Assembly (NCBI RefSeq): GCF_040717535.1
Contig: NZ_JBFEFI010000001.1
Coordinates: forward strand, 496,001-560,000
From: Thalassoglobus sp. JC818
GTDB lineage: Bacteria > Planctomycetota > Planctomycetia > Planctomycetales > Planctomycetaceae
Direction of reading: 5' to 3'
Length of the DNA: 64,000 bases
Positions within the stretch are counted from its first letter, which is position 1; each line of letters starts with the position of its first letter. A program made the translations under genes and the position numbers. Under the pieces are notes generated by a model. It had not been told where the DNA came from. It was given only the letters and a program-made list of their open reading frames with translations, and ran no database searches. This document shows, piece after piece, positions 56,701 to 64,000 of the stretch.

Positions 56701-57870
56701 GGTGTGCTGGCTGATGGAAATGACTTACTCGTCGTCCACAAACCGGAGTTGCTGCGTCTCATCGATACGAACGGCGACGGCCGAGCTGATATTCGCGAGA
56801 TCATCACTGACGGATGGGGACATACCGACAACTACCACGACTGGGTCACCGGTCCTGTGCGAGGGACGAACGGAGAACTCTTCGTCGCCACCGGAAGCGA
56901 CTACTCCCAACCGGAGCGCGATCCGAATTTCAGCAAGTGGAGAGGCTCTATCATTCGGGCTGGCTCCGATGGCACAAAAGAACGCTTCGCCAGCGAATTG
57001 CGGTATCCAATCGGGGTTGCTTTCGACGGTCAGGGGCGTCTGTTTGCCAGCGACCAGCAAGGGGTCCAAAACACCTTCAACGAGATCAATCACATCGTCG
57101 AAGGGGGTGCTTACGGAGTTCCGGCTCGAAGCGATCTGGCTGGAGTCGATAACCCCAGAAGAGCAACTATTCAGGTACCGCATCCCTGGACACGCAGCGT
57201 GAACGGCATCTTCTTTCTCCCTGAAGACATCGGCAGCCCGTTCGCCGGACATGGTCTGGGATGCGAATACAACAGCAAGTTCCTGATTCGATTCACTACT
57301 CAGGAAGTCGATGGAGAACTCCAAGGGGCCTGTTATCCGTTTTCGAAAGCAACCTGGAGCACAGAACTCGACACCTTTCTCGGTCCGATCTGTGGATATG
57401 CCGACGAAGATGGCACAATTTATGTCGGAAGCATTTTCGATTCCGGATGGCTCGGCGGCCCCAACGTTGGGGAGATCGTTCAGTTGACTCCGACCGAGCA
57501 GCGGGGTAACGGAATCCGTGAGCTGCGTCTAACTAGCAAGGGATTCGAGATCGAATTCATCGCCCCTGTTAATCCTGTTTCCGCAACGTCGAAAGACGCC
57601 TATTCACTGTCCGGATACACACGCGTTTGGCAAGGCTCTTACGCGACTGAAGATTCAGGACGTTACACTCCACCGATCGACGGAATTGAACTGTCTGATG
57701 ACCGCACAGTTGTGACGTTGAGCATCTCCGATCTGCGACCGGAATTCGTCTACGAGCTGAACGTTGACTTCGACGAGAGAGACGACAACAGCGAGGAACT
57801 CTTCCCGTCATTCGCAGCCTACACCATCAACAAGCTTGTGGCAGACACAAACGAAAACGCCGAAGACTGA
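53725..57870 (+). CDS. Pentaheme/propeller giant exported protein
   Basis: A 1381-residue protein; ATG 53725 begins a clean signal peptide (MRLYLLALILLTGNSLPLLAQ), whereas the frame is open back into purF. Residues about 25-170 look like a PA14-type carbohydrate-binding domain. Five CxxCH motifs follow: C183-C186, C280-C283, C380-C383, C462-C465 and C588-C591. A beta-rich middle (about 690-900) leads into a sugar-dehydrogenase-like propeller (VVASLKGDVWRI; DTNGDGRADIREI, a calcium-loop-like stretch; FASDQQGVQNTFNEINHIV). It is probably an extracytoplasmic electron-transfer or oxidase component acting on a glycan. It starts 84 bases after purF. Confidence 0.85.
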   Translation: MRLYLLALILLTGNSLPLLAQDDELQRGLIATFQDEHGSTQQVFEDISFDWGRFGPDGFSRTEEMPWEGTWRGQILIRSLTPYQFSAQVSGKLRVLVDGELVLEANSAESAWISGQPVQISPGFRELEVEYTPTAAQAELKLFWASEEFAVEPIPAHLLFHEEDSSDARHQQLGAELFDAFRCANCHRNSETLDEAFAAPALWGSVSGTNPEWIVNKLLGTHPEAKHDKMPDFGLTQDQAEDIAAYLHRLEAPFDLMTSPKVEYKKGKPDGAQLFHSLGCLACHEKDGLGTANSYSGGSLTNIGNKRSKDWIATWLAVPDRLNPQHRMPIFQLSRSERGALADYLSSLGKDSKSKFGTPNPRPTSEQADRGRELVLKLQCSNCHKIPAIEPSATPAIALSSPDIDWEKSCLALPADPQRHRPHYKTLDIEPIRALVESMSTLSGSPESKFHLGQQVLNRSQCLACHSRGSVSGIRSIANDIATTFPQLVGRTQEIIPPSLNAIGDKLRDDVLDTALSGKQDRIRADWLMVRMPQFNHSPEHLDALKTLLIEHDRVPEGGASQMDDVELDREELLLTGRNLVGAGGFSCIACHQIDDYVPKNTAIGTRGSDLSAIGSRLRPEYYLRWTRAPLRVIPGMEMPSYTKPVPGVLDGHVETQLTALWKAVTDSDFEPPSNPAQVEQLWQVASESAPRIIRDVFTLPKEYSKENADFEPVPRAFAVGFPNHHSILFDLDRAEIRDWRFGDFARQRTEGKSWYWDMAGTSFTPGWKSVPDFVLVDQKNESIKQFERVDPDRLAHLVQYETDGAGVRLVYDLNFLFNDAPFVIRVEERLQPTEESGVVGLTREISAGETPDGYQLGLLIQNDLDLRFDASIGVTDESVRQVSSSEGNVFVMQPGVPLKVNYSTPREVQLIGYPDRPEVLASTAPVTTVPGYSGKRLPVTTSMMPTAIGRDAQGHLVVASLKGDVWRITDTDQDRLEDQVRLVEEGLSAAFGVLADGNDLLVVHKPELLRLIDTNGDGRADIREIITDGWGHTDNYHDWVTGPVRGTNGELFVATGSDYSQPERDPNFSKWRGSIIRAGSDGTKERFASELRYPIGVAFDGQGRLFASDQQGVQNTFNEINHIVEGGAYGVPARSDLAGVDNPRRATIQVPHPWTRSVNGIFFLPEDIGSPFAGHGLGCEYNSKFLIRFTTQEVDGELQGACYPFSKATWSTELDTFLGPICGYADEDGTIYVGSIFDSGWLGGPNVGEIVQLTPTEQRGNGIRELRLTSKGFEIEFIAPVNPVSATSKDAYSLSGYTRVWQGSYATEDSGRYTPPIDGIELSDDRTVVTLSISDLRPEFVYELNVDFDERDDNSEELFPSFAAYTINKLVADTNENAED

Positions 57871-57888
57871 GCAACAGTCCTCGGCGTT
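57856..57888 (-). terminator. Strong hairpin shared by convergent genes
   Basis: AACGCCGAAGACTG (57856-57869) pairs with CAGTCCTCGGCGTT (57875-57888) with one mismatch and a five-base loop. On the minus strand it is followed by TTCGTTTG, extending the two T of the stem, so it can terminate the halogenase-like gene. On the plus strand it contains the stop codon of the pentaheme gene. Confidence 0.65.
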
Positions 57889-57946
57889 AGTATCACTTGC
57901 TGGATCAGTTTCAGTTTGAAGTCTGATCCAATAACAATCGACCGGT

Positions 57947-59248
57947 TCAGCGAGCCACGTCGGCGTTTTCTTCTGTTGGAGGGAAGACTTCGCCCATAGC
58001 GGTGAAGATCTCTGCCACTTCTGGACGGAAGACGTCGCCAATCAGAATTGAGACAACGTTCGGCTTGTATTGCGGATGTTCCTTCATGAACGAAGCGAAA
58101 CTGAAATCCGGGGCGTAAAACGCGTAGACCAGTTTTCGGAAGTTGTCGATCCCCGCGGAATACTCTGCTCGCCAACGTCCGAGCGTATCGCCCGTCAGAT
58201 CTCCGTTCTGGAGTGCTTCGTTCACCGAATCGGCAACATACTCGCCTCCCTTGAGTGCCAGAAAGACCCCAGAGGAATAAACCGGGTCGATGAACCCGAA
58301 GGCATCGCCACACAGTACCCAGCCTTCTCCGGCAGCTTGCGATGACCGATACGAGTAATCCTTGGTCGTGAAGAAATCGAGACAGCGTTCAGACGGCTCC
58401 AGACGCTTCGCCATCGCTGGACACCGGTCAAGCTCTCGCTGAAATGTCTCTTCGGGTGTGCTGCCTTTGGAGAACATGTATCCCATCGAGCCAGTGCACC
58501 CAACGCTGACAACATCTTCTCGCAGCGGGATGTACCAGAACCAACTCTTCTTATCTTCCGTCTGCATGATCAGAGTCGCCCCTTCATCCTTCCCTGGATC
58601 ACGGAGGGCACCCTTGAAGTATGACCAGACAGTTCCTTTTCGCAGGTACGGATCAGGAATGCGAAGCTTCAAACGGTTTGATAAGAACGCCGAGTTTCCA
58701 GAACAATCGACGACAACCTTCGATCGGATTTCACGCGTCTCGCTTTCACCGTTCTCGGAGCTCAACTTCACCTTCACGCCCGTTGCTCGTTCCTCTTCGA
58801 AGAGAACTTCGAGCACTTGAGCACGTGTCCGCACGGTCGCACCACGTTCAACAGCATTATCGACAAGCATTTTGTCGAAATCAGCCCGTTCGACCTGCCA
58901 GGTCTGCGAACTCTCATGGGGATCGTTTTCATCGAAGTAAAACGGCGCAGATTCTTTCCATCCATCAGAAACAAACTGAACGCTGAACTTCTTCGGAAAG
59001 GCACTCGCTTTCAGCGTGTCGATCAGTCCGAGTCGCTTGAGCGGCCAGTAAGTTTCAGGAATGAGCGACTCACCCACGTGAAAACGGGGAATTGTCGAGC
59101 GCTCGAGGACGAGAACGGAATGTCCTTCTGAAGCCACCAGCGCAGCGACGGTCGAGCCAGCAGGTCCAGCTCCAATGACGACGACATCGTAACTCGAAGC
59201 AAGGTCAGGGGAGTAGCTGTGATCAGGTGCGTAGGATGATTGAATCAT
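57947..59248 (-). CDS. FAD-dependent halogenase-like oxidoreductase
   Basis: A 433-residue flavoprotein. VVVIGAGPAGSTVAALVA at residues 22-39 is the FAD-binding GxGxxG motif, PRFHVGESLIPETY the conserved segment after the second strand, and VLCGDAFGFIDPVYSSG the second FAD motif. SWFWYIPLRED matches the WxWxIP signature of flavin-dependent halogenases. KKFSVQF near residue 87 lies where such enzymes carry the lysine that forms the chloramine, but this needs alignment. Relatives also include non-halogenating monooxygenases and geranylgeranyl-reductase-like proteins. No biosynthetic cluster is around it. Confidence 0.82.
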   Translation of the reverse strand: MIQSSYAPDHSYSPDLASSYDVVVIGAGPAGSTVAALVASEGHSVLVLERSTIPRFHVGESLIPETYWPLKRLGLIDTLKASAFPKKFSVQFVSDGWKESAPFYFDENDPHESSQTWQVERADFDKMLVDNAVERGATVRTRAQVLEVLFEEERATGVKVKLSSENGESETREIRSKVVVDCSGNSAFLSNRLKLRIPDPYLRKGTVWSYFKGALRDPGKDEGATLIMQTEDKKSWFWYIPLREDVVSVGCTGSMGYMFSKGSTPEETFQRELDRCPAMAKRLEPSERCLDFFTTKDYSYRSSQAAGEGWVLCGDAFGFIDPVYSSGVFLALKGGEYVADSVNEALQNGDLTGDTLGRWRAEYSAGIDNFRKLVYAFYAPDFSFASFMKEHPQYKPNVVSILIGDVFRPEVAEIFTAMGEVFPPTEENADVAR

Positions 59249-59498
59249 GGAATCTTATGCACTCGTACTGAGGAGGATGGTCAGGATCAAATTCAGTGAG
59301 CAATCAATAGTGGTGGGTAAAATGGAATGTCGCCATTGGTGAGATTTTCGGGTGACGACAATTGTGATTGTGATCCAGAACCGTAATTCTGTCGACTGAG
59401 TTCACTGCAAAGTCTCTCTTTCCCATATTCTACAACGACATGCCCAACTGCCCAACAAGATCTCTTGATCAAGAATTCACCGATTTGAGGAGACTGCG

Positions 59499-60191
59499 AT
59501 GATCGTTCTCGGAATCGAGACGTCCGGTCGATCGGGCAGCATCTCTCTGTTGAGAGACGGAAATCTGCTTGGAGAATGCGAATTAGCTGCGACGGGACGT
59601 CGTCATGCCCGCACGCTGATTCCAGAAATCGGACAACTCGTTTCCGATCATTCTCTCTCAATCAATCAAATTGATGGAGTTGCTGTCAGTCTTGGACCGG
59701 GCAGTTTTACTGGCCTTCGGGTTGGAGTGGTATGCGCAAAAACACTGGCATACTCTCTGAAAATCCCGGTTGTCGGGATCGATACGTTCGCCGCCATCGC
59801 TCTTGCGACACAGGAGAAAGACTCCACAGTCTGGGTGATCGACGATGCACTCCGCGGAGATGTGTTCGCAGGTGCTTATCGCATCCATGACAGTTTAACC
59901 GTAGAAACTCTTCAAAAACCACACATTGTCGAAGCCCACACACTCAGAGAACGCCTCAAATCAAGTGATTTACTGACCGGACCGGGAATCGAAAAGACAC
60001 ATCCGCTGTTTCAGAGCTGTCGTTCGGCCCCGGAAAGCATCCATCTTCCACAAGCTCGACTCATCGCAGGTATTGGCGTTCAGCGTCTTAACAATCAGGA
60101 CGTTGACGACTGCTGGACCCTGAAACCGACCTACTTGCGTAGGAGCGCTGCTGAAGAAAAAGCTGACGAGAAAAAACTCGCAGAAAAGTAG
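59499..60191 (+). CDS. tsaB: tRNA threonylcarbamoyladenosine protein TsaB
   Basis: A 230-residue protein with an excellent Shine-Dalgarno (GAGGAGA). ILGIETSGRSGSISLLRDG begins the ASKHA fold, GVAVSLGPGSFTGLRVGVVCAK is the TsaB signature, and VGIDTFAAIA follows. TsaB lacks the metal-binding His pair of TsaD and acts with TsaD and TsaE in making t6A on tRNAs reading ANN codons. Length is normal. It is the first plus-strand gene after the halogenase-like gene; the spacing to the next gene is 150 bases. Confidence 0.95.
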   Translation: MIVLGIETSGRSGSISLLRDGNLLGECELAATGRRHARTLIPEIGQLVSDHSLSINQIDGVAVSLGPGSFTGLRVGVVCAKTLAYSLKIPVVGIDTFAAIALATQEKDSTVWVIDDALRGDVFAGAYRIHDSLTVETLQKPHIVEAHTLRERLKSSDLLTGPGIEKTHPLFQSCRSAPESIHLPQARLIAGIGVQRLNNQDVDDCWTLKPTYLRRSAAEEKADEKKLAEK

Positions 60192-60299
60192 AATACTGCG
60201 TTTCGAAAACTCCACATATCCGAAACATCCGCACGGTCTGGTCAGGTTGTTCGCGAAAATTAAAAATTGCTCGATCAATCAAAACTCTTTTGAACCTAA

Positions 60300-60333
60300 G
60301 TTCCAATCAGACACGTATGACTAAGATTGGAAC
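60300..60333 (+). promoter_or_regulatory. Hairpin enclosing the ribosome-binding site of the 60340 gene
   Basis: GTTCCAATC (60300-60308) pairs perfectly over nine bases with GATTGGAAC (60325-60333), six bases before ATG 60340. The only Shine-Dalgarno-like bases (TTGGA) are in the right arm, so the hairpin would hide them. It has no T tract, so it is not a terminator of tsaB. Confidence 0.6.
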
Positions 60334-60339
60334 AACACA

Positions 60340-60912
60340 ATGATCTCAGCAATGGCGAGCGCATCGGCCTCGGAAAAACTTTCGGCATGGAGTGACATTG
60401 TCGAAAAGCGGCGCGAGCTGACGACGAACTTTCGGACGACGGGAGCAATCTATTCGCTGCCCGACAAAGGATTCGCACCAGTGTGCCCTCCGCAACGAAT
60501 TTGGACGATCGACCTCTCGAACACCGGGGCGGTGATCAAGTCGTATCGGTCGATTGAACAGGATCGAGTCCTGCTGGACTTGCTGATTCCTGAGCTCGCC
60601 GGATCAATCGTGGAAGGTCGAATCGTCAAGAGGGAGCAGGAACCTGCACTTCAGATCGACGGACAAAAAGACGAAGCCTTCGAATACCGCGTTGAATTCC
60701 TAAAATTCGTCCCGCGCACCGCAATGCCCAAGCGAGCCTGGATTCCGATCGAGGACATCGAAGTCACCCGACAACCGGTTCGTAATTCTTCAGCGAACAA
60801 AATTGAAGACACAAGATCACCGCTGATCCGATTCGCCACCACCGCACTGCAGGTTCTCTTTATCATGCTGGTCGTCGCCGGATTCTGTGGAATGATCTGG
60901 TTCTTCGAATAG
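60340..60912 (+). CDS. Tail-anchored PilZ-like small protein
   Basis: A 190-residue protein. Residues about 20-130 form a small beta-rich domain with a PilZ-like feel (KRRELTTNFRTTG, IWTIDLSNTGAVIKS, EGRIVKREQE, YRVEFLKFVP), but the RxxxR and DxSxxG motifs for c-di-GMP are only partly kept (DLSNTG is present). A transmembrane helix closes the protein (LQVLFIMLVVAGFCGMIWFF), so it is tail-anchored with the domain in the cytoplasm. The call is tentative. The translation start is in an unusual hairpin. Confidence 0.55.
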   Translation: MISAMASASASEKLSAWSDIVEKRRELTTNFRTTGAIYSLPDKGFAPVCPPQRIWTIDLSNTGAVIKSYRSIEQDRVLLDLLIPELAGSIVEGRIVKREQEPALQIDGQKDEAFEYRVEFLKFVPRTAMPKRAWIPIEDIEVTRQPVRNSSANKIEDTRSPLIRFATTALQVLFIMLVVAGFCGMIWFFE

Positions 60913-60997
60913 ACCGTTCTTATCGCTTCGCAGCACTCGACGAAAACAATTACGAAGCTTCAATCTCACAGAATCGGGTTGGATCAAGAACTCAGCT

Positions 60998-61696
60998 CTA
61001 GGCAGCGATGCTCTGATCCTCTGGGCGCGTTAACAATTCCGCCACATCGAGAGTTTCGCCTGCCGCGAGACGTACGGCAATCTCATTCAGCCGGTCCATC
61101 TCCGCTTGAATCTCTCGCGTCGCCCTGACGAGATCAGCTCGGCTCGCTCCTTTTAAAATTGGAATCGGTGGCCCCGCGAGGGCATACACTGTCGAAAACG
61201 GCTTGGGGATCATCAGATCGGTCCAGCTGCCTCGAACATGCCACGCTCGCGAGCAACTGAAGGCCATCGGGACAACAGGCTTTTCAGTGTGCGAAGCGAC
61301 GAACGCACATCCCGGCTTCATTTGTCGACGCGGACCGCGTGGACCATCGGGAGTCATCGCCAGATCGTGTCCTCGACTCTGTTGAATCAGTTCTGCCGCA
61401 GCTTGTGCTCCACCGCGTGAACTTGACCCGCGAACCGGGCGAATTCCAACCGCTCGCAGCACATTCGAAACGTAGCTCCCGTCTCGATGACGTCCGACGA
61501 GGGCAAACATCCGCGGTCGCCGCACAATGAAAATCGTCACCAGCAGCGAATCATGCCAAATGCTGAATGAATGGCAGTTCTCGCCATTCTGATGATCTGG
61601 CGTCGCTCCGGGGACAGCCACAAACTTCTTAACACGCACAGTGAGGAACAGAAGTCGCATCACCCAGACAAGCATCCGGGACGCGACACCCACCAT
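60998..61696 (-). CDS. DUF374 lysophospholipid-acyltransferase-like protein
   Basis: A 232-residue protein from ATG 61696; the frame is open to 61813 but homology begins at about VGVASRMLVWVMRLLFL, a signal-anchor-like helix. SIWHDSLL carries the HxxxxD-like catalytic His, ALVGRHRDG follows, VRGSSSRGGAQA is the second block, and AMTPDGPRGPRRQMKPG the third, all DUF374 hallmarks. DUF374 is related to LpxL/PlsC acyltransferases and may act in lipid A or outer-lipid synthesis. The start could also be GTG 61717. It is convergent with the PilZ-like gene and divergent from the desulfurase. Confidence 0.85.
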   Translation of the reverse strand: MVGVASRMLVWVMRLLFLTVRVKKFVAVPGATPDHQNGENCHSFSIWHDSLLVTIFIVRRPRMFALVGRHRDGSYVSNVLRAVGIRPVRGSSSRGGAQAAAELIQQSRGHDLAMTPDGPRGPRRQMKPGCAFVASHTEKPVVPMAFSCSRAWHVRGSWTDLMIPKPFSTVYALAGPPIPILKGASRADLVRATREIQAEMDRLNEIAVRLAAGETLDVAELLTRPEDQSIAA

Positions 61697-61917
61697 AAAC
61701 TCGCTACGAATTCGCACAGTCTCTCTCCGCCGTTCCCTGGCAGCATCACCAGCAAAGTGTTCCGTTCTTTCCTTGGATGCGGGGACTGTAGCGACTCGAC
61801 CAAGAATCGCCAATTCCTATTTGATAGACTGACGCTCCTCGCGGAAGGAGGCACGATCGTCGCTCCAATTTCTCGTTCGTCATCAAAACCGCAGTCTTTC
61901 CTGCTTCAAAATCGCAC

Positions 61918-63033
61918 ATGAACTCCGTCTACCTGAATCATGCTGGCACGAGTTGGCCCAAACCGGATGTCGTCCAGAGAGCGGTTCAACAGGCACTTTG
62001 TGAGACTCCGGAAAACTGGGGAAAGAGATTCGACGCGTGTCACAGCCGCATCGCTGAGTTCTTCGGTATCCCGAATCGAGACGACTTGCTGCTGACTCCC
62101 GGCTGCACATCGGCACTGTCGCTGGCGATTTTCGATCAACTGCTTCAACCAGGTGACGAAGTCCTGACGAGCGGTTTCGAACACCATGCGTTGCTGCGGC
62201 CACTCAACAAACTCGGCGAACACGGAGTGGTGACTCGAGTTATTCCTCCAACGGACGACAGCCTGATTGATCTTGAGTCGCTGGAGTCGTCTCTGAAATC
62301 CGGTCGCGTCAAACTCGTGGCGATGACAGCAGCCTGCAACGTCACTGGTGATCTTCTCCCATGGAAAGAAGTGGGAGAACTTTGCCGACGGCACGGAGTG
62401 CCATTTCTACTCGACGCTGCCCAAGTTGCGGGATGGTTCGATCTCGATCTCTCGAGGTCTTCAGTCGATTTCGTCGCCTTCGCGGCCCACAAAGGGCTTC
62501 AATCGCCGTGGGGGATCGGTGGATTGTACTGTTCCCCACAAGCGGAGATGAACTGTCAAAGTGCGTCATGCTCAATCGAGCCGCCGTCTGCTGACAACAA
62601 GGCGACACGTCCCAGCTACTGTGACACCGGTTCCGTCGACCGAATTGCGATGGAAGGACTTGCAGCCGCAATTGATTGGCTAGAAAGAGAGGAGACTGGC
62701 AAAAGGCTCGACCGTGCCCGCGCAAAGATTGGCCGCATCGAGGAAGTGCTCAAGGCCGACTCTCGCATCGAAATTGTGAGCCGGAACCCTTTGCACGCTC
62801 GACTTCCGACGGTGGCCTGGATTGTCGATGGCGTCTCTCCCGGTGAATTCGCCAATTCACTCGAACAACGGGGTTCGATCGTTTCGGCAGGGTTTCAATG
62901 TGCCCCGATCGCTCACGAGACCCTCGGAACGTCAGAGCAGGGTGTGATCCGACTGAGCGTTGGCCCGTTGACAAACGATGCCGAGATCGACTTCACATGT
63001 GAAGCACTGCAGTCTGCACTCATCGCGAGTTAA
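61918..63033 (+). CDS. SufS-like class V aminotransferase (cysteine desulfurase)
   Basis: A 371-residue PLP enzyme. YLNHAGTSWPKPDVVQRAV at the start is typical of the desulfurase subgroup with this N-terminal motif. TPGCTSALSLAI binds the cofactor phosphate, EHHALLRPL supplies the stacking His region, LLDAAQVAGWFDLDL holds the Asp and Gln, and AAHKGLQSPWG contains the PLP lysine K192. SAGFQCAPIAHETLGT near the end contains C328, the nucleophile position of group II desulfurases. It should convert cysteine to alanine and a persulfide. No Suf or Isc scaffold gene is next to it. Confidence 0.9.
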   Translation: MNSVYLNHAGTSWPKPDVVQRAVQQALCETPENWGKRFDACHSRIAEFFGIPNRDDLLLTPGCTSALSLAIFDQLLQPGDEVLTSGFEHHALLRPLNKLGEHGVVTRVIPPTDDSLIDLESLESSLKSGRVKLVAMTAACNVTGDLLPWKEVGELCRRHGVPFLLDAAQVAGWFDLDLSRSSVDFVAFAAHKGLQSPWGIGGLYCSPQAEMNCQSASCSIEPPSADNKATRPSYCDTGSVDRIAMEGLAAAIDWLEREETGKRLDRARAKIGRIEEVLKADSRIEIVSRNPLHARLPTVAWIVDGVSPGEFANSLEQRGSIVSAGFQCAPIAHETLGTSEQGVIRLSVGPLTNDAEIDFTCEALQSALIAS

Positions 63034-63094
63034 TGGATGATGTCGCCGTTGCCCAGAAGTCATTCGCGAAGAGCCAGCCGACTCCTCGAAATGC

Positions 63095-63128
63095 AAAAAG
63101 GACGAGAAGCCTCAATGACTTCTCGTCC
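63095..63128 (-). terminator. Intrinsic terminator of rplU
   Basis: GGACGAGAAG (63100-63109) pairs perfectly with CTTCTCGTCC (63119-63128). On the minus strand it is followed by five T (A5 at 63095-63099). It lies 130 bases past the rplU stop. A second nine-pair hairpin, TTGCTCGCT/AGCGAGCAA at 63199-63234, stands between the stop and this terminator. Confidence 0.85.
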
Positions 63129-63254
63129 CCGATTCAGTATCTCCAGTTGTGTCAGCTCAATCCATTATTTGAATTGAGATGCACAGATCGTTATTGCCTT
63201 GCTCGCTGCGCTTGATTGCTCAGCAAGCGAGCAAATTCAATGGCTCGGCTTCAA

Positions 63255-63620
63255 TTACTCAGCCGCAGGAGCTTCTTCCGACTTCTCTTTGACAACGAGA
63301 TTCGGAACGTTGATCGCGGTGATCTTAACGCCTGTGTATTTCTGGCGGTGTCCTGTGTGTCGGCGTGAGTTCTTACGGCGACGGAACTTCTGGACTTCCA
63401 GTTTCGGTCCTTTGACGAGGTCATCAACGACCTCGGCTTCAACAGTTGCACCGTCGATGGCAGGAGCACCGATGATGCTATCAGCACCACCGTTTGCCAG
63501 CAGAACACGGTCAAAAGTGATCGTCTGTCCCAATTCTGCTTCCTTGCGAAGATCAACAACGAGGGTTTGACCTTCTTCGACCCGCAATTGATGACCACTG
63601 TCTTCAATGATCGCAAACAT
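63255..63620 (-). CDS. rplU: 50S ribosomal protein L21
   Basis: A 121-residue protein. MFAIIEDSGHQLRVEEGQTLVVD is the conserved L21 start, VLLANGGADSIIGAPAIDGATV the middle, and KFRRRKNSRRHTGHRQKYTGVKI the basic rRNA-binding signature. A Glu/Ala-rich tail follows. GAGAG stands eight bases before the ATG. Downstream there is no rpmA (L27); the gene is closed by its own terminator, unlike the common rplU-rpmA order. Confidence 0.96.
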   Translation of the reverse strand: MFAIIEDSGHQLRVEEGQTLVVDLRKEAELGQTITFDRVLLANGGADSIIGAPAIDGATVEAEVVDDLVKGPKLEVQKFRRRKNSRRHTGHRQKYTGVKITAINVPNLVVKEKSEEAPAAE

Positions 63621-64000
63621 TTTTCAGCTCTCGACTTCCACGTGTTCTGAATTGGGGGGAGAGACAATCTCTCCTTCCGGCGCTCAGGCCGGAATCTCGA
63701 CCCAATGGTCGACTGTCCAGCGAATCGCGAAAGGTAGAATATTCCGGTAAAGAATGCGAGCGTCGGATTTAAACAAATCTGCACTTTTCCTGACGTCCCG
63801 CTCGTCCAACTGGCAGACACAGCCTGACCTGATGTTCAGTAGGGAAACGCTACCTTCATTCCGCCCATTCGAAAGACATCCGAAGAAAGCGAATCAGGAT
63901 TCACTGACCGTACGTCTTTTCCCAATCCCCACGACTTGCAAATCCCCACCCTTTCTTACAAACGAGGGAATTGATCCGCAATCTCTTTGACTCGCTGACT
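63621..64000 (-). promoter_or_regulatory. rplU leader with two tandem hairpins
   Basis: The 380 bases upstream of rplU to the window edge hold no convincing gene. Close to the start codon are two perfect hairpins: GGAGAGA/TCTCTCC (63658-63674, three-base loop) and TTCCGGC/GCCGGAA (63675-63694, directly adjoining the first). They would lie 38-74 bases before the rplU start in the mRNA, where autoregulatory structures of ribosomal protein genes are found. The promoter itself cannot be named. Confidence 0.45.

Noticed and set aside
63754-63990. Plus-strand frame upstream of rplU
   Set aside because: There is no ribosome-binding site or motif, and it lies where the rplU promoter should be.

Overview
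The window is chromosomal DNA from a planctomycete. The evidence is a set of families that cluster in Planctomycetota: DUF1549/DUF1553 cytochrome-like proteins paired with DUF1501 proteins, giant secreted proteins that combine c-type haem motifs with beta-propellers, a MoxR/DUF58/BatA-like cluster, DUF3500 and DUF885 proteins, and many signal peptides. Base composition looks moderately GC-rich. A member of the Planctomycetales is my best guess; genus cannot be told from the sequence alone. No tRNA, rRNA, insertion sequence, phage module or CRISPR array is visible.

Layout. 0-4.2 kb (minus): a DUF1549/DUF1553 protein followed by a DUF1501 partner that is interrupted by one in-frame TGA. 4.4-8.1 kb (plus): an SGNH hydrolase, an acetylxylan-esterase-like hydrolase and a cysteine-free redoxin-like protein. 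8.1-9.9 kb (minus): a DUF885 peptidase-like protein. 10.2-16.3 kb (plus): RNase R, a membrane protein with a duplicated anti-sigma-like N-terminus, and a DUF900 hydrolase. 16.6-18.9 kb (minus): a Tat-exported DUF3500 protein and a beta-hydroxyacid-dehydrogenase-like enzyme. 19.3-24.7 kb (plus): a compact operon of redoxin-like protein, DUF1549/DUF1553 protein, DUF1501 protein and WD40 protein.

24.8-41.5 kb holds a divergent cluster. The minus arm carries MoxR ATPase, DUF58, a BatA/VWA membrane protein and a VWA/GATase-like membrane protein, with a helical secreted protein (LTxxQ-like repeats) upstream. The plus arm carries a 1094-aa DUF4175-like membrane protein, a squalene-cyclase-fold repeat protein and a 1103-aa secreted protein ending in a TlpA thioredoxin domain. 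The layout suggests a cell-envelope system driven by a MoxR ATPase and VWA proteins with an exported redox arm; it is the best candidate here for a poorly described system.

41.5-45.0 kb (minus): a HAD phosphatase of the mannosyl-3-phosphoglycerate phosphatase type and a GT81-like glycosyltransferase, together a likely glycosylglycerate compatible-solute pathway, followed by a cytochrome P450. 45.4-57.9 kb (plus): a small CvpA-like membrane protein, a Dabb protein, an SMP-30/esterase fusion, a triheme sugar-dehydrogenase-like protein, a PurF-like amidotransferase, and a 1381-aa pentaheme/propeller protein. 57.9-64 kb: a halogenase-like flavoprotein (minus), TsaB, a small tail-anchored protein whose Shine-Dalgarno region lies in a hairpin, a DUF374 acyltransferase (minus), a SufS-like cysteine desulfurase and ribosomal protein L21 (minus). 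L21 stands without L27 and has two tandem hairpins in its leader.

Functionally the region mixes housekeeping (RNase R, PurF, TsaB, L21, a desulfurase) with a large exported repertoire of haem, propeller and hydrolase proteins typical of planctomycete polymer breakdown. All functional calls come from motif recognition by eye.
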